Shown piece by piece: positions 42,958-54,000 of a stretch of DNA of 64,000 bases. Position 1 is the first letter of the stretch, and every line of letters begins with the position of its first letter. A model generated the notes under the pieces. The model searched no databases. It had not been told where the DNA came from and saw only the letters and a program-made list of their open reading frames with translations. Where the stretch lies: the NCBI RefSeq assembly GCF_013369485.1, contig NZ_JABWEB010000023.1:1-64000 (forward strand). The letters are read 5' to 3'. This DNA comes from Massilia sp. BJB1822. GTDB lineage: Bacteria > Pseudomonadota > Gammaproteobacteria > Burkholderiales > Burkholderiaceae_D. The position numbers were made by a program, and so were the translations under genes.

Positions 42958-43905
42958 TCACGGCTCGCCGGCATGCGCCTTAAGCGGCGCTGCTGGTAGC
43001 AGGTGCTCCGCCATGAAGTCGACGAAGGCTCGCACCCGCGGCAGCAGTTGCCGGTTGGACGGCCACAAGACCCAGAAGGTGCTGGCGGCGCCCGTCCACT
43101 CATCGAGCACCGTCACCAGCGCACCGTCGGCGAGCGCTTGCTGGACGGCGAAATCCGGCAGACAGGCGATGCCATGGCCCTGCCGTGCCATGTAGAGCAG
43201 GGTTTCGATGTGGTTGCTGGTCATACCGGGAGGGAGCCGGACGTCGACATCCTGGCCGGCGCGCCGCAAGGGCCATTTTTCCAGCAGGCCGGTGCTGGGG
43301 AAACGATGCAATAGGCAGGCATGGCTGGCCAGATCGGCCGGTTGTTCCGGCACGCCGTGGCGGGCGAAGTAGGCGGGGGCGCCCACGCACAAGAAGCGGC
43401 TGCTGCCAAGGCGCTTGCTTAACAGGCGCGAGTCGCTGAGTTCGCCCGTACGCACGACGGCATCGAAGCCTTCGTCGATCACATCCACCAGCCGGTCGCT
43501 GAAATCCAGGTCGAGCTCGATCTGCGGATAACGCGCGGCGAAGGCCGACAGCACCGGCAGCATCAGGCCGCTAACCAGCGGCAGGCTGACCCGTAGGCGG
43601 CCTTGCGGGCTGGCCTTGGTGCCGGCCAGCTCATTTTCCGCCGCCGCCACCTCGGCCAGGATGCGCCGGCTGCGTTCCAGGAAGAGCATTCCCTCAGATG
43701 TCAGGCTGACGCTCCGGGTGCTGCGCTGAAACAGGCGCACACCGAGTTTTGCTTCCAGCCGCGCGATGCCCTTGCTGACGGCCGAGGCGGAGATGCCCAG
43801 TTGCCGCCCCGCCGCCACGAAGCTGCGCAGTTCGGCTACCCGCACAAAGATGCTCATGCCACTCAGGCTATCCAATTCATTTGCCATTGATGAAGAATCA
43901 GTCAT
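42958..43905 (-). CDS. LysR family regulator
   Basis: A 315-residue regulator with an N-terminal winged HTH (SFVAAGRQLGISASAVSKGI, then RLEAKLGVRLFQRST) and a substrate-binding domain. The ATG at 43905 is chosen; 43887 and 43857 (GMSIFVRVAEL) also fit. It is divergent from an MFS exporter gene and probably controls it. Confidence 0.9.
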   Translation of the reverse strand: MTDSSSMANELDSLSGMSIFVRVAELRSFVAAGRQLGISASAVSKGIARLEAKLGVRLFQRSTRSVSLTSEGMLFLERSRRILAEVAAAENELAGTKASPQGRLRVSLPLVSGLMLPVLSAFAARYPQIELDLDFSDRLVDVIDEGFDAVVRTGELSDSRLLSKRLGSSRFLCVGAPAYFARHGVPEQPADLASHACLLHRFPSTGLLEKWPLRRAGQDVDVRLPPGMTSNHIETLLYMARQGHGIACLPDFAVQQALADGALVTVLDEWTGAASTFWVLWPSNRQLLPRVRAFVDFMAEHLLPAAPLKAHAGEP

Positions 43906-43986
43906 GTTTGTAGGGATGGTACGCCTATTTTTCGATGTTTGATTCCTGGATAGCATGAATACTCTCAATCATAAGCAGGAGATTTG

Positions 43987-45510
43987 ATGACCAGTACTGC
44001 CATAACCGTTCCGGACGCCGTCCGCACCGTCCCCCTGATCTTGACCGCTTGCCTGACGGCGGCGGTTATTCCCCTGAGCATTGCCGGCCCGGCTGTGGTC
44101 GTCCCCTCGATCAAACAGGCCCTGGGCGGTAGCACGGCCGAGCTCACCTGGCTCATCAACGCTTACATTCTTACCTACGGCAGCGCGACCCTGGCGGCTG
44201 GCAGCCTGGCCGATACATATGGGCGCAAACGGACCTGGCTGGTAGGCATGCTGCTGTTTGCGCTGGTGACCATGGCCATTCCCTTCATGCCCTCCGTGCT
44301 CTGGATCGACCTGCTGCGGCTGACGCAAGGTTTGGCAGCGGCGGCAGCTTTCGCGGGCGCCATGGCGGCGCTGACGCAGGAATTCGACGGCCATGCCCGC
44401 ACCCGGGCATTTAGCCTGATCGGGACCACCTTCGGCGCGGGGGCGGCCTTCGGTCCCTTTCTGGCAGGGCTGCTGACCGACAAGCTGGGTTGGCAATGGG
44501 TGTTCCTGTTGCCGGCCCTGCTTGCGGTGCTGGCCGTGTTCCTGGTTGCGCGCTATGCCCGCGAGACGCGCGATCCGCTGGCCTCGGGCCTGGATTGGCC
44601 CGGCGCCATCAGTTTCACTGCCGGGTTGGCGTTGCTTATTTTTGGGGTGGTCCTGGCTCCCGGGAAGGGTTGGGGCCATGTCACGGTGCTGGCTTCGCTG
44701 GCCAGCGCCGTTGCGCTGCTGTGCGCCTTCGTCCTCATTGAGTTGCGCCGCGAGCGGCCGATGCTCGACCTCTCGCTGTTTGCCAATGCGCGCTTTGTCG
44801 GCGTGCAGGTGCTTGCGGTCGCGCCGGCCTACGCCTACATCGTGTTGCTCGTCATTCTGCCTGCGCGCTTCATCGGGGTGGAAGGGGAGAGCGCGCTGAG
44901 CGCGGGCAGGATGATGATCGCCTTGTCCGGCCCCTTGCTGATCGTTCCCTTCATCGCTGGTCAACTGGCGCGCTGGATCAATGTCGGTACTTTGTCGGCG
45001 CTAGGACTGCTTATCGCTGCAATGGGGCTGGCCTGGCTGGGTCAGAGTCTTTCCAGTGAAACTGTAGGCCGCTATCTGGCGATGGCCGTCATCGGCATCG
45101 GCATCGGCCTGCCCTGGGGCGTGATGGATGGCCTGGCCGTGAGCGTGGTGCCCAAGGAGCGGGCCGGCATGGCGGCCGGCATCTTCAATGCGGTTCGCCT
45201 GGCCGGTGATGGCATCGCCCTGGCGACAGTCGGCGCCATGTTGTCTGCCCGGATGCTGTCCGGATTGCGGACTGCGGCGGCCGATGGCCGCTCAGGCGGT
45301 GCGCAGGACGGGGATCTGGTGGCGGCGTCGAACTGGCTTGCCATGAGCGATATGGGACAGGCACTGGCTCACTTACCGACAGCGGGCAAGGCGCTGCTGC
45401 TGGAAGTCTACGAGGCGGCTTTGCTGTGGCAGTTGCAGATGCTAGCCGCAGCGGCGGCGGCAACGGCGGTGGTGATTTTCCTGCTCATGGGCAGAGCGGG
45501 ATCGCGTTAG
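43987..45510 (+). CDS. MFS transporter, DHA2 (EmrB/QacA-like) drug exporter
   Basis: A 507-residue membrane protein with about 14 hydrophobic segments. Motif A-like GSLADTYGRKRTW and IGTTFGAGAAFGPFLAGLLT (motif C-like) are visible. The start at 43987 has AGGAG 7 bases upstream. Divergent from the LysR gene. The substrate is likely a toxic compound (family inference). Confidence 0.88.
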   Translation: MTSTAITVPDAVRTVPLILTACLTAAVIPLSIAGPAVVVPSIKQALGGSTAELTWLINAYILTYGSATLAAGSLADTYGRKRTWLVGMLLFALVTMAIPFMPSVLWIDLLRLTQGLAAAAAFAGAMAALTQEFDGHARTRAFSLIGTTFGAGAAFGPFLAGLLTDKLGWQWVFLLPALLAVLAVFLVARYARETRDPLASGLDWPGAISFTAGLALLIFGVVLAPGKGWGHVTVLASLASAVALLCAFVLIELRRERPMLDLSLFANARFVGVQVLAVAPAYAYIVLLVILPARFIGVEGESALSAGRMMIALSGPLLIVPFIAGQLARWINVGTLSALGLLIAAMGLAWLGQSLSSETVGRYLAMAVIGIGIGLPWGVMDGLAVSVVPKERAGMAAGIFNAVRLAGDGIALATVGAMLSARMLSGLRTAAADGRSGGAQDGDLVAASNWLAMSDMGQALAHLPTAGKALLLEVYEAALLWQLQMLAAAAAATAVVIFLLMGRAGSR

Positions 45511-46409
45511 GTGGCCGTAGCGAGAAGAATTGCTGCCCTCAACCACTGATGGGCTGGATCGGCTTCCTTTCGGGCATGCCATGCTTGCTGATACGAAAAT
45601 TCCGCAAGATCCAGTGGCGGCGCGAACTCTCGCAAGCTAGTGTATTGTTCTTGTCCCTTTGTGGTGCGGCTGGCCACCGTCAGGATTAAATCTGTCCCAG
45701 CGATGACCGACGCGGCAGCGCTCCAATGAGGCAAGGTGAGCGCGATATGACGTTTGAGTCCGCGTGCCGCTAATGCTTTCTCGATTTCACCCGTAGCGTC
45801 GGGCCGCATTGCAAGCGTCATATGTGGGCGGCTTAACCAATCTTGCAGTTCCATTGCCCCATTGTCTGGTAGAACAGCCGCATCTGCCAGGCAAACGAAT
45901 CGCTCCCTGAATAGGTCCTGCCGCCGAATTTCCTCGGGTGCGTCGGGAAAGACTCCCAGCGCGAGATCAAGCTCGCCGTCAGCGAGTTGAATCAGCATTG
46001 CTTCCCTGCTGGCTTGACTGATCGCCAAATCAATCCCAGGCGCTTCGCGCCGGATGCGCTGCATCAGCTTTGGCAAAATGAGGTGGGCGGCATAGTCCGA
46101 TAGCGCAAGCCTGAAACGGCCGCGCGCCAGCGCAGGATCGAACGCTGGTGCCTCCAGCAGCGCATTGAGACCATGCAGCGCGTTCTCAAGCGGCTGGATA
46201 AGCCCTTGTGCCCGCGCGCTTAACGTCATCCTGCCGCCCGTCCTGACTAAAAGAGGATCGTCGAACAACTCCCGCAATTGGGCCAGCGAATGGCTTACCG
46301 CTGGCTGGCTCTTGTGTAGCCGAACAGCCGCGCGTGTGACGTGCTTCTCTGCAAGGAGGGCATGTAGGGTGAGCAGAAGGTTGAGGTCAATTCTTCTAAG
46401 TTCATCCAT
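45507..46409 (-). CDS. LysR family regulator
   Basis: A 300-residue regulator with HTH (LLTLHALLAEKHVTRAAVRL, then HKSQPAVSHSLAQLRELF) close to the NodD/SyrM-like group. Its stop overlaps the convergent MFS gene by four bases. Divergent from the EamA/YdcZ-type transporter at 46508 and probably regulates it. Confidence 0.9.
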   Translation of the reverse strand: MDELRRIDLNLLLTLHALLAEKHVTRAAVRLHKSQPAVSHSLAQLRELFDDPLLVRTGGRMTLSARAQGLIQPLENALHGLNALLEAPAFDPALARGRFRLALSDYAAHLILPKLMQRIRREAPGIDLAISQASREAMLIQLADGELDLALGVFPDAPEEIRRQDLFRERFVCLADAAVLPDNGAMELQDWLSRPHMTLAMRPDATGEIEKALAARGLKRHIALTLPHWSAAASVIAGTDLILTVASRTTKGQEQYTSLREFAPPLDLAEFSYQQAWHARKEADPAHQWLRAAILLATAT

Positions 46410-46507
46410 GGCGCGAATATGGAGTGTGCATATAAAAGATTTCCATTAGCTATGTGGATAAATCATCATACGGCTATCCAAACTTCTGCACAATCCAAGG
46501 AGCTTCC

Positions 46508-47116
46508 ATGTTCAGTAAAACTGCACTTTCGCTCTGGCCCGTCGGCGTGGCCTTGCTCGCCGGCGCCGGCATTCCGTTTCAAGCTGCCAGCAACGCCGCC
46601 GTCGGGCGCGCGTTGGGGCATCCCTTTTGGGGAGCGATCACCTCGTTGCTTATCAGCGCGATGGTGATACTGCCCCTGCTCGGTGCTCAGCGCGCCTCCG
46701 CACCTACGATCTCGACCGCATTACAAGGTCCGTGGTGGCTCTGGGTAGGCGGCATCTTTGGCGCCGTATACGTAAGCGGCGCAGCCGCAGTCACGCCCAA
46801 GCTGGGCGCCGCCGGCTTCCTGGTCTGCGTTGTGGCTGGACAGATGGTGGTGGCCATGGTGGTCGACCACTTCGGTTGGATGGGCATCGCGCCCAAACCG
46901 GTCACCTTGCTGCGCCTGGCAGGCGTGGCATTGATTTTGGGCGGTGCGCTGCTCGTACACCTGGCTAGCGCTAAACAGCCTGAACCAGGTCAACCTGCAG
47001 GAACAACGCCAACTGACTGGCCGCAGGCCGGAAATGCATCGTGGCAGCGACCTTCGAACATCAGGCACGCTGTGCACACCGAGATATCGCGTAATCGGTC
47101 TGCCAGCGATGTTTAG
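46508..47116 (+). CDS. DMT superfamily transporter (YdcZ/DUF606)
   Basis: A 202-residue membrane protein with five hydrophobic segments (VGVALLAGAGIPFQAASNAA, GGIFGAVYVSGAAAVTPKLG, AAGFLVCVVAGQMVVAMVVD). YdcZ proteins are small drug/metabolite-type exporters. The ATG at 46508 has a good AAGGAG. The C-terminal 40 residues are polar and unusual for the family, perhaps read-on after loss of the original stop. Confidence 0.85.
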   Translation: MFSKTALSLWPVGVALLAGAGIPFQAASNAAVGRALGHPFWGAITSLLISAMVILPLLGAQRASAPTISTALQGPWWLWVGGIFGAVYVSGAAAVTPKLGAAGFLVCVVAGQMVVAMVVDHFGWMGIAPKPVTLLRLAGVALILGGALLVHLASAKQPEPGQPAGTTPTDWPQAGNASWQRPSNIRHAVHTEISRNRSASDV

Positions 47117-47457
47117 CATTTGCATCTAGCCGCCATCTCGAAAGTCAGCCTGCGGGTGGAGGCGATCTAGAAAGAGAAATACTTTGATTGCGCGCATCGA
47201 TCTGCTCTTAGCCTGCTCTGGGGGGAGTTCCCACATACTTATATTTTCGATAGTGACATTTGATGATAATTTCACCCGTGAGTTTTCTTTATTATATTGC
47301 ACGCATAATTTGATGCTGACGCTTTATTCCTATTTCATATTCATATCGCCATATGAAATTCAGAACCGAAGCGTGTTGTTGGGGTTAAGTTCGCGCTTGA
47401 CTAAAGCGCGCCCTTGGCAGAGTGCAAAGGAATTCTTTTTGAGGGCAGTTGGCGTCA
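47117..47457. promoter_or_regulatory. AT-rich leader of the TonB receptor with an inverted repeat
   Basis: About 340 bases without a gene. A perfect inverted repeat, ATTTCATAT (47332-47340) and ATATGAAAT (47351-47359) with a 10-base spacer, lies about 100 bases before the receptor start and may bind a regulator. The stretch 47240-47345 is much richer in A/T than the surrounding genes. Confidence 0.5.
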
Positions 47458-49623
47458 ATGAGCGAAATTTTAAGCCGTCCTGAAACGAACGAATGTCGAA
47501 AATCACGAGTAACACCCATTGCCTTGATCATCGTGGGATTGGTTCACGCCAAGGCATATGCTGAGCAAGTGACGCAACTCGCCCCGGAGATTGAAAAGGT
47601 CGAAGTTAAGGGCGATTCTAACCGTCAATCAATTGCTGGCAAAGTTGCCGTGGAGCGTAGTGAGATTGTCAAATACGGCGACACATCGCTGAGCGACGTC
47701 TTGAAGCGGCTGCCCGGGGTCACAGTCAATGCTGGCGGCATCAGCCTGCGTGGACTCGGTAATGGTTATACGCAAATTCTCCTGAACGGCGATGCGGTGC
47801 CGCCCGGCTTTTCCATTGAGTCCATTTCGCCGGATTTGATTGAGCGCATCGAGATCATGCGCACGGCCAGCGCAGACGTAAGCACCCAGGCCATTGCCGG
47901 GACAATCAATGTGGTGTTACGGAAAGTTGTATCGGAAAGCCAGACTGAAGTCAAAATTGCTGCCGATGGAAACAATGCCGGCGTTCATCCAAACCTCACA
48001 ATTCAAAAAACTGACCGCCGAGATGCGTTCTCATACAGCGTCGTAGGCGTCGCGTATCGCAAGAAATCGGAAGAGCCGCAGACAATTCTGGAACGTACTG
48101 ACGCAAATGGACAGTTGCGTAACCTTCGTTTGACAGTGCAGGACAATGACGAGGTGGCTGACGTCATATCGCTCACGCCTAGGATGAATTGGAAGTGGGA
48201 TAATGGCGATGTCCTGTCGATTCAGACGTATATCGAGAAGCGGCGTACAAAATTCGATACGATAAATCGGGAGAGTTTGATCGCCGGCGATTCGAGCACG
48301 TATCCGTTCAACACGGAACGCGGCGCATCCGATATTCTGACCACGCGCTCGGACCTCTCCTGGGACCATCGCTTTTCAGCGCTCGGGAAATTGAGCGTCA
48401 AGATTGGCGCCAACTACAACAAGCGAGATAACACCTACCGTTTTGACGGTACACCTGCCGTTTCAACCGAGTCGGCGGTTCGTACCGTGCTGTCCGACGC
48501 AAATGACAACTCGCTGACCTCAACCGGAAAATTACTCACGCCAGTCGTTGGGGGACACAGCATTAGTCTCGGGTGGGATGCAGCGCATGCCCAACGCGGT
48601 GAACATCGTCTTCAGCGGGACCTCAATGACCGTGGTGAAATGGCGGAAACGCTGAACGAGGCATACGATGCAACGGTACGCAAACTAGCGCTCTACGTGC
48701 AGGATAACTGGGACGTCAGCAAGGATTTTCAGGTATATGCCGGCGTGCGCTGGGAATACCTGGGCACGGAGAGTCTGAGCCGAGAGGCACGTGAGGTGAG
48801 AAATAGCTCTACCGTATGGAGTCCGGTGCTACAGTCGATGTGGGAGGTCCTTGGCGGGGATCAAGTGCGCCTCAGTCTGGCGCGCACTTACAAGGCGCCG
48901 GCGACGGCCAACCTGATGCCACGCCGCTTCGTGATCAACAATAACAACAATCCCACGACGCCTGACCGCCAGGGGAATCCAAATCTGCGACCTGAACTGG
49001 CATGGGGATTGGACGTGACGTATGAGCACCGGTTCGAGAAGTCCTACTCGGCAAGCATCAATGCCTACACTCGTTACATTGACGACGTCACAGTGCAGCA
49101 GTTGATGCAAGACGGCAGCACCTGGGTTTCCACCCCTGCCAATGCTGGTAAGGCGCGCGCTCAAGGCGTGTCGGTCGAGATGAAGTTCCCCTTGCGGTAT
49201 TGGCTTGCTGCCGCGCGCAACATCGATGTCCGTTTTGATCTGTCGCGCAACTGGTCATCCGTTGATGCTGTCCACAAGCCGAACAACCGGCTGACGCAGC
49301 AGGTTCCGCTGTCCACCAACCTCGGGCTTGAGTATCAGCCCGGCGGCGCACTGTCGGCCGGCGCGAACTTCGGCTTCCGACGCGGAGGCCTGACAAACAC
49401 TTCAGACGTATTGAGCTACTACGCAGGGAGTTCCCGGACGCTTGATACCTATCTCGTCTGGAAAATGCGTCCCAAGATGAAGTTGCGGCTTGCTCTCAAC
49501 AACATCCTTCATCCGGATTCGCGATCCGCTATTGCTTATGCCGATGTGTCCACTGGCGTCCTTCGCAGTTACGTGACGCCGACTCATACAACGTTGAAAG
49601 CTGCCCTGGAAATTCAACTGTAA
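47458..49623 (+). CDS. TonB-dependent outer membrane receptor
   Basis: A 721-residue receptor. It has a signal peptide (VTPIALIIVGLVHAKAYAEQ), a plug domain (LSDVLKRLPGVTVNAG, GLGNGYTQILLNGD, SPDLIERIEIMRTASADVST) and a barrel ending in the usual aromatic/hydrophobic strand (LKAALEIQL). It probably imports a siderophore or other large nutrient using TonB energy. No FecR/sigma pair is adjacent. The start at 47458 has GAGGG upstream. Confidence 0.9.
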   Translation: MSEILSRPETNECRKSRVTPIALIIVGLVHAKAYAEQVTQLAPEIEKVEVKGDSNRQSIAGKVAVERSEIVKYGDTSLSDVLKRLPGVTVNAGGISLRGLGNGYTQILLNGDAVPPGFSIESISPDLIERIEIMRTASADVSTQAIAGTINVVLRKVVSESQTEVKIAADGNNAGVHPNLTIQKTDRRDAFSYSVVGVAYRKKSEEPQTILERTDANGQLRNLRLTVQDNDEVADVISLTPRMNWKWDNGDVLSIQTYIEKRRTKFDTINRESLIAGDSSTYPFNTERGASDILTTRSDLSWDHRFSALGKLSVKIGANYNKRDNTYRFDGTPAVSTESAVRTVLSDANDNSLTSTGKLLTPVVGGHSISLGWDAAHAQRGEHRLQRDLNDRGEMAETLNEAYDATVRKLALYVQDNWDVSKDFQVYAGVRWEYLGTESLSREAREVRNSSTVWSPVLQSMWEVLGGDQVRLSLARTYKAPATANLMPRRFVINNNNNPTTPDRQGNPNLRPELAWGLDVTYEHRFEKSYSASINAYTRYIDDVTVQQLMQDGSTWVSTPANAGKARAQGVSVEMKFPLRYWLAAARNIDVRFDLSRNWSSVDAVHKPNNRLTQQVPLSTNLGLEYQPGGALSAGANFGFRRGGLTNTSDVLSYYAGSSRTLDTYLVWKMRPKMKLRLALNNILHPDSRSAIAYADVSTGVLRSYVTPTHTTLKAALEIQL

Positions 49624-49764
49624 ATGTTGACCTGCTTTTTTACCGGTGCCAGTGTTTTGACTGATTTAAAAGCTACTGCTGATGCAGTTCGGAATTTATT
49701 GTTGAATGGGCCGCTTAGGCCGAATAAGCCACCGAAAGATGGCTTGCCGCCTGGGGGATATTGA
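49624..49764 (+). pseudogene. Short proline-rich frame, possible toxin-linker remnant
   Basis: A 46-codon frame begins at an ATG touching the receptor stop (TAAATG). It reads VLTDLKATADAVRNLLLNGP, then NKPPKDGLPPGGY and stop. The proline-rich end looks like a linker or C-terminal end of a larger protein. No ribosome site is apparent, so it is more likely a relic than a gene. Confidence 0.35.
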
Positions 49765-49779
49765 ATCATAGGGAATTAT

Positions 49780-50676
49780 ATGAGTGATGATATGGAGTTC
49801 CTGTCGCTGTGTATGACTCGTTTGGGAGCGGATTGGGCCTCGATTGCCTCTCAGCTAGATCAGGCTGGATATGGTTTGCCTTCACGGATATGGCGAGAGT
49901 CTGAGGAAAGTTTTGCTCGCAGTGAAATGGAACTCGCATCATTGAAGAAGTATCGGGATGAGTACGCGAAGGAGCGACTGAGTGCTCTACGAGGTCCTTT
50001 GAATATGCTGACAGGAAAATTGCCTGAGCATACTACATATCGATCAGAGTTCTTGGAAGTTTTGCGAGAAAACAAAAGAAAGGGGCTTTTGAAAACTGAG
50101 GGGGGATTTGAGTCTCATCAAATAGAACCTTGCATTAAACGTCGTCTGGAAACCAAGGCCATTGATGCCGCAACGTTTGTTAATGATATTAGGGAGACTA
50201 GGAGGCGGCAGATAAGTTTAATGGGGTTGGGGGAGGGAAGCGACTATCCCCCTTTTGAGGAAGTTCCGGATTTTGATTTTCTGGTGACCTTGTATGCAAA
50301 TGCCTTAGGGGGTGAATTCTCATACGCTACTGTTCCTGGCGGCGCTGTTTTCTCTGCGCACCTGCTTGAGAATAAATGGAATTTTGCATTGTGGGACGAA
50401 TCCGAGTCAAATCTGAAGCATGCGCTACTTGACGTCAGTTTTATTGTATTTGACTCTAAGGTCTCTCCATCTGGGGTGGTTAGAAAGCGAAACTATATTG
50501 CCAAATTCTCTCCAGAGGATCTGATTCAAAGGTATCATGGAACAAGAAATTTTTCCAAGGGATCTCTGCCTGATCTTTTGTATTCGGTAAATGCGACTGC
50601 TGTATTAACGAAAATCGTCTTTTCTCGACTGAGAGAAATAATACTGGGCGAATTGGCTGGCCGGAGTTTGACTTAG
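49780..50676 (+). CDS. AT-rich orphan hypothetical protein
   Basis: A 298-residue soluble protein (MSDDMEFLSLCMTRLGADWA, then IASQLDQAGYGLPSRIWRES). The ATG has AGGGAA upstream. No signal, membrane segment or known motif was recognised. The gene is markedly AT-richer than the flanking genes, pointing to horizontal acquisition. If the fragment before it is a toxin relic, this could be an orphan immunity or effector gene (inference). Confidence 0.65.
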   Translation: MSDDMEFLSLCMTRLGADWASIASQLDQAGYGLPSRIWRESEESFARSEMELASLKKYRDEYAKERLSALRGPLNMLTGKLPEHTTYRSEFLEVLRENKRKGLLKTEGGFESHQIEPCIKRRLETKAIDAATFVNDIRETRRRQISLMGLGEGSDYPPFEEVPDFDFLVTLYANALGGEFSYATVPGGAVFSAHLLENKWNFALWDESESNLKHALLDVSFIVFDSKVSPSGVVRKRNYIAKFSPEDLIQRYHGTRNFSKGSLPDLLYSVNATAVLTKIVFSRLREIILGELAGRSLT

Positions 50677-51096
50677 ATCAGAAGGGCTGTATCTTGAAAA
50701 ATAGTCATGCCTTAAGCTGGGTAAGTCATATGCCGATCTATCAGCTGCTGTGAGCCGTACCTGAGTTTTTGGCCCTGTCGGCCGCTGCGTAAACTCCTTT
50801 GTGCCAGCGCTGTGGCCTTGCCTGCCGCTTTCGTTCTGATCTATCTGGATCGCAGCGTGCGCGCCGCCTGACCCGCAAGATGCTGGCAACGGCATCGCCG
50901 CCATCTGTCCCGGCCGCCACCTAAGTTCCTTGCGTGCCAAAGCAGAGCGCTCCCCAGCGCTTTGCTTATTTGTCCTTGGCAGCTATGAATATTTCTGAAA
51001 AACAAAGATAATTGACGTTTATTAATTTTTCGACGCCCCCGTTGACTTGGGCTGAGCTTTTTGCGCGTTGATCGTGTTTTTCGTGAAAGTTTAGGA
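50677..51096. other. Intergenic region without a supported gene
   Basis: About 420 bases. The first part is GC-rich with short frames that have no ribosome sites; the part from 50990 is AT-rich and likely carries the promoter of the RTX gene (TTGACG at 51013-51018, no clear -10). Confidence 0.45.
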
Positions 51097-54000
51097 ATGA
51101 GTTCAGATTCGATCGTGAAGTTCAACTTTGAAGATAGCAAGGCCAGCAGCACGGACATCAGCGAAAAGGTGGGGGAGCACAAGTTGACGGTCACGGCCAA
51201 TGGCCACGGCAATGTGGAGCTGGCCGCCAGCCGCTACGCCGGCAAGGCCGCCAAGGTCGGCTTCGGGGAAGTCAAACTGACATCCGCCATGGGTGCCGAC
51301 GGAGTGGAAGTGGGCGAAATGTTTGCCCTGCGCAGCCTTTTTGTAAATTCCTCCGATGAACTTGAGGCGCTGACCTTCTATATTTCGCGCAACGGACAGC
51401 TATTCGCCGAGTACACATATGAACTCACAGGCCATGGCGGCGTCATTTTCGATATCCCCGCAGAGAAGTTGCCGTTTGGCGACGAGATCAGGATTTACGC
51501 GACGCGCAGTGGCGGCGGCATTGCCAACAACTTCCAGGTGGACGAGATCCGTCTCGCCTATCCCGAGACCAACAGCGCTCCCGAATTCCTCAAAGACGCA
51601 AACATCAGCGCCGTGCAGAGCGACGTTTCCATCGATCTGGCGCCCTGGCTGCAAGTCAAGGATCTGGACCAGGGGCAGCCGCTCACCTGGACGATCACGC
51701 GCGATCCGGGACACGGCAAGCTGGTGATCGACGGCGATTTGAGCGCCACCAGCGGCGGCGCAGCGATTGGCCCCGCCGGCAAGCTCAGCTATCGCCCCGA
51801 TCAAGCCGATGTGGGGCGGGATAGCTTTGAAATCACCGTTTCGGACGGCAAAACCACGGTCAAGCGCGAGATCACGATCGACGTCACGCCCGTTAAACCA
51901 AGCGCGCCCGACCTGGCGGCAGCCAGTGATACCGGTGACAAGGACGACGACAATGTGACCGATGCCGACCATCTGACCTTTACCGGTACGGGCTTTGCCG
52001 TCGACTCGACCTCCCAGGTTGCCCTCTACATCGACGCTAACCGGAATGGCCAATACGAACCTTTGGAGACCGAATTCCTCGGCACGACCAGCATGAAAAA
52101 CGGCAAGTGGACTTTTGCCGATGTCGATGTCAGCAAGCTCAAGGATGGGAACTACAAAGTCGCCGCGTTTACCAGCGCGGGCCGGAGCGATTTATTCAGC
52201 GACTTCAGCGACGATCTGGTGGTGACGATCGCCCGGCTGCCCGTTGCTGGCGGCATCAAGTTCGCGACCGACAGTGGACGCAGCCCGACCGATCTGATCA
52301 CCAAGGAAGCCAAGCAAACCATCAGCGCCACGCTGAACAAGGCGCTGCCGGCTGGCGGCAAGCTGATGGCGTCCCTGGACGGTGGCGTCCACTGGATCGA
52401 TGTCAGCGATAAGGTGAGCGGCAAGGCGCTGCTGTGGAAGGATGTGACGCTGAGCGGCAGCAATACGCTGCAGCTCCAAGTCAAGCAGGACGGCGACAGC
52501 GGCATGCTGGTGTCGCGCGATTACAAGGTGCTGACCGAGGCGCCCAAATGGCAGGTGCAGGATCTGAAGCTCGATATGCCGAAATACCAGGCCACGGCCA
52601 AAGATCCCATCTTCGTCAAGGGACAGGATCTGAAGCTGGAGCTGGTGCTGAAAGAGGCGTCCAAGCCGGGCGAGGTGTGTGAGGTGTCGGTTGATGGCGG
52701 CTTGCACTGGACGACTGCAAGCAAGGCAGATGCTGGGAAATGGACGATCAGCCAGCTGCCTTTGTTGAAAGAAGGCGGCACACTGCTGGTTCGCGCGATC
52801 GACGAGGCAGGCAATTCGGCCGAACTGTTGAAGCAGACCTATGTGGTGGATAAGAGCGGCCCCCAGGTCAGTGCGATCGCGCTGGACGGCGAGGTCAAGG
52901 AAGGCGCCAGCGAATTCAAATTGAAAGTGAAGATCAGCGATGGCGCTGGCGCTGGTTTCCCGGAAACCGCGGATTTGCAAGGGCTGTTCGGCATCAAGAA
53001 TGAAAAAGGCGAGGCGCTGACGCTGCTGCGTTCACCGGTGATCGAGGCCTTCAATGGCAAGGAAATGAGCGCCACCCTGGTGTTCGGCGTGCCGGGCGGG
53101 AAATGGGTGGATGCCCAGCACGGTGGGAATTACCAGGTCTTCCTGCGGCCGGAGGTCTTCAAGGACAACGTCGGCAATTTTGTGGAGGGCAAGGAGCTGG
53201 CCCAAACCCTGCACATCGGTAAAGTGGCGCCTGAACCCAAGCCTGAACCGGTGCCACCGTCCCCGCCGCCAGTGCTGGTGGATGGTGTTCCCGTCACCAA
53301 GACCACGTCGAACGATGCTGCGACCGGCACGACCACGTCCACCGTGACCGTGCCGACCGTGACGGCAGGCCGCCAGGACGACAGCAAGACCCCGAACAAA
53401 GGCCTGGCCGACATCGATCTGAATGTCAGCAGCGGCGGCCGCGAGGCCAAGCTGACCGTCAGCCTGCCGGTGGGCGCGGGTTTGGGCGCGGAAGGCTCGA
53501 CCGTCCTGCTCAGCAAGGAGCAAGCCTTGCTGGATCTGATCCGCCGCATCGAGCAGAAAACCGATGCCGCTTCGTCCACGCAGAAGGATATGAAAGGCCA
53601 GGGCACTTCCTTCCTCGATGGTCTGGGCAAGGACGTGACGGTGCTGAGCAAGACGATCACGCCGACCCTGGTGTCGGGCAGCGATATCAAGCAACCTATC
53701 CTGATCAGCGGCAGCTCGGCCACGCCGGCGGACGGTGGTGCGAACAGCACCGCCATCGGCCTGGTGATCGATACCAGCCAGCTGGCTAAAGGCGCCGTTC
53801 TGCAGCTGAACAACGTGGACTTTGCTGCGGTGGTGGGCGAAGCGACGCTGCGCGGCGGCGATGGCCGCAACTACGTGGTGGGTGACAATGCCAGCCAGAA
53901 CATCTTCCTCGGCGCCGATGACGACGTGCTCAAAGGCGGTGGCGGCAACGATATCCTGGGCAGTGCGGGCGGCAACGACATCCTCGACGGCGGCGCCGAC

